DNA of 64,000 nucleotides from Liquorilactobacillus sucicola DSM 21376 = JCM 15457. Its GTDB lineage: Bacteria; Bacillota; Bacilli; Lactobacillales; Lactobacillaceae. A program made the translations under genes and the position numbers. Below are positions 63,808-64,000 of this stretch, one piece after another. The stretch spans positions 1 through 64,000 of the forward strand of contig NZ_BALC01000008.1 in assembly GCF_000612445.1 (NCBI RefSeq), in the 5' to 3' direction. Within the stretch, counting starts at the first letter, position 1, and each line of letters starts with the position of its first letter. Under the pieces are notes generated by a model. It saw only the letters and a list, made by a program, of their open reading frames with translations, was not told the DNA's origin and did no database searches.

Positions 63808-64000
63808 TATTCATATCCCCACATAGTAGTATCAGAATGACCATGTGAAGTATTATAGCGGAAATAAAGACATGAAACAATTTGGATTGATTAGGATTTC
63901 AATCTTAAAACACGAACATTGTTGCGCTGAAGTTCGACTATTTACATTGTTTGAAGTGTATAGTATATTGATAAAGGATTAATTACTAAATATACGGGCT
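63808..64000. other. right-edge upstream region
   Basis: AT-rich sequence upstream of the helicase gene; its promoter must lie here, but no clear hexamers were assigned. Confidence 0.3.

Overview
The window comes from a low-GC Gram-positive lactic acid bacterium of the Lactobacillaceae. Supporting signs are class II HMG-CoA reductase (mevalonate pathway), an orphan ispE, the malolactic enzyme/permease/LysR locus, RpoE delta, Veg, type B L31, a PRPP-type PurR, T-box leaders and TTG starts. A Liquorilactobacillus-like species is a reasonable guess but cannot be proven from this sequence.

Layout. 0-16.5 kb: a ComX/SigH-like sigma factor, tRNA-Thr, a HelD helicase, T-box-controlled trpS, ppx/gppA, a solitary solute-binding protein, mvaA with an HExxH protein, a sirtuin, the metS-tatD-rnmV-ksgA cluster, veg and ispE. 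16.5-23 kb: argGH on the minus strand, diverging from an aminotransferase/D-2-hydroxyacid dehydrogenase/EIIC-like operon. That operon is preceded by an unannotated 24-residue leader peptide with seven consecutive aromatic residues. 23-28.5 kb: purR, glmU, prs, a small unknown gene and an acetyltransferase. 28.6-34.5 kb: a leuABCD-MFS operon behind a second unannotated leader peptide ending in Leu-Leu-Leu. 34.7-39.5 kb: nagB and the malolactic locus. 39.7-47 kb: trpEG and trpDCFBA, each behind its own promoter and a nearly identical T-box. 47-64 kb: birA, yibEF-like genes, a lipoprotein, an HD hydrolase, rpoE, pyrG with a CTP-type attenuator, murA, rho, rpmE2, an MFS exporter and a nuclease-helicase.

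The common theme is transcription attenuation. Three Trp T-boxes, a Leu leader peptide, an aromatic leader peptide and a pyrG reiterative-initiation attenuator lie within 64 kb. The best candidate for something undescribed is the aromatic leader with its operon (19.47-23.12 kb), which implies that the aminotransferase and dehydrogenase are made when charged Phe/Tyr/Trp tRNAs run short. A family of dispersed intergenic elements ending in terminator-like hairpins also stands out; an internal stem shows compensatory base changes between copies.

Caution: nine genes, including the usually essential metS and the conserved rho, each carry one frame break that is repaired by adding one base to an adjacent identical base or run. 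This uniform pattern looks like consensus sequence error rather than biology, and these genes are annotated across the break.
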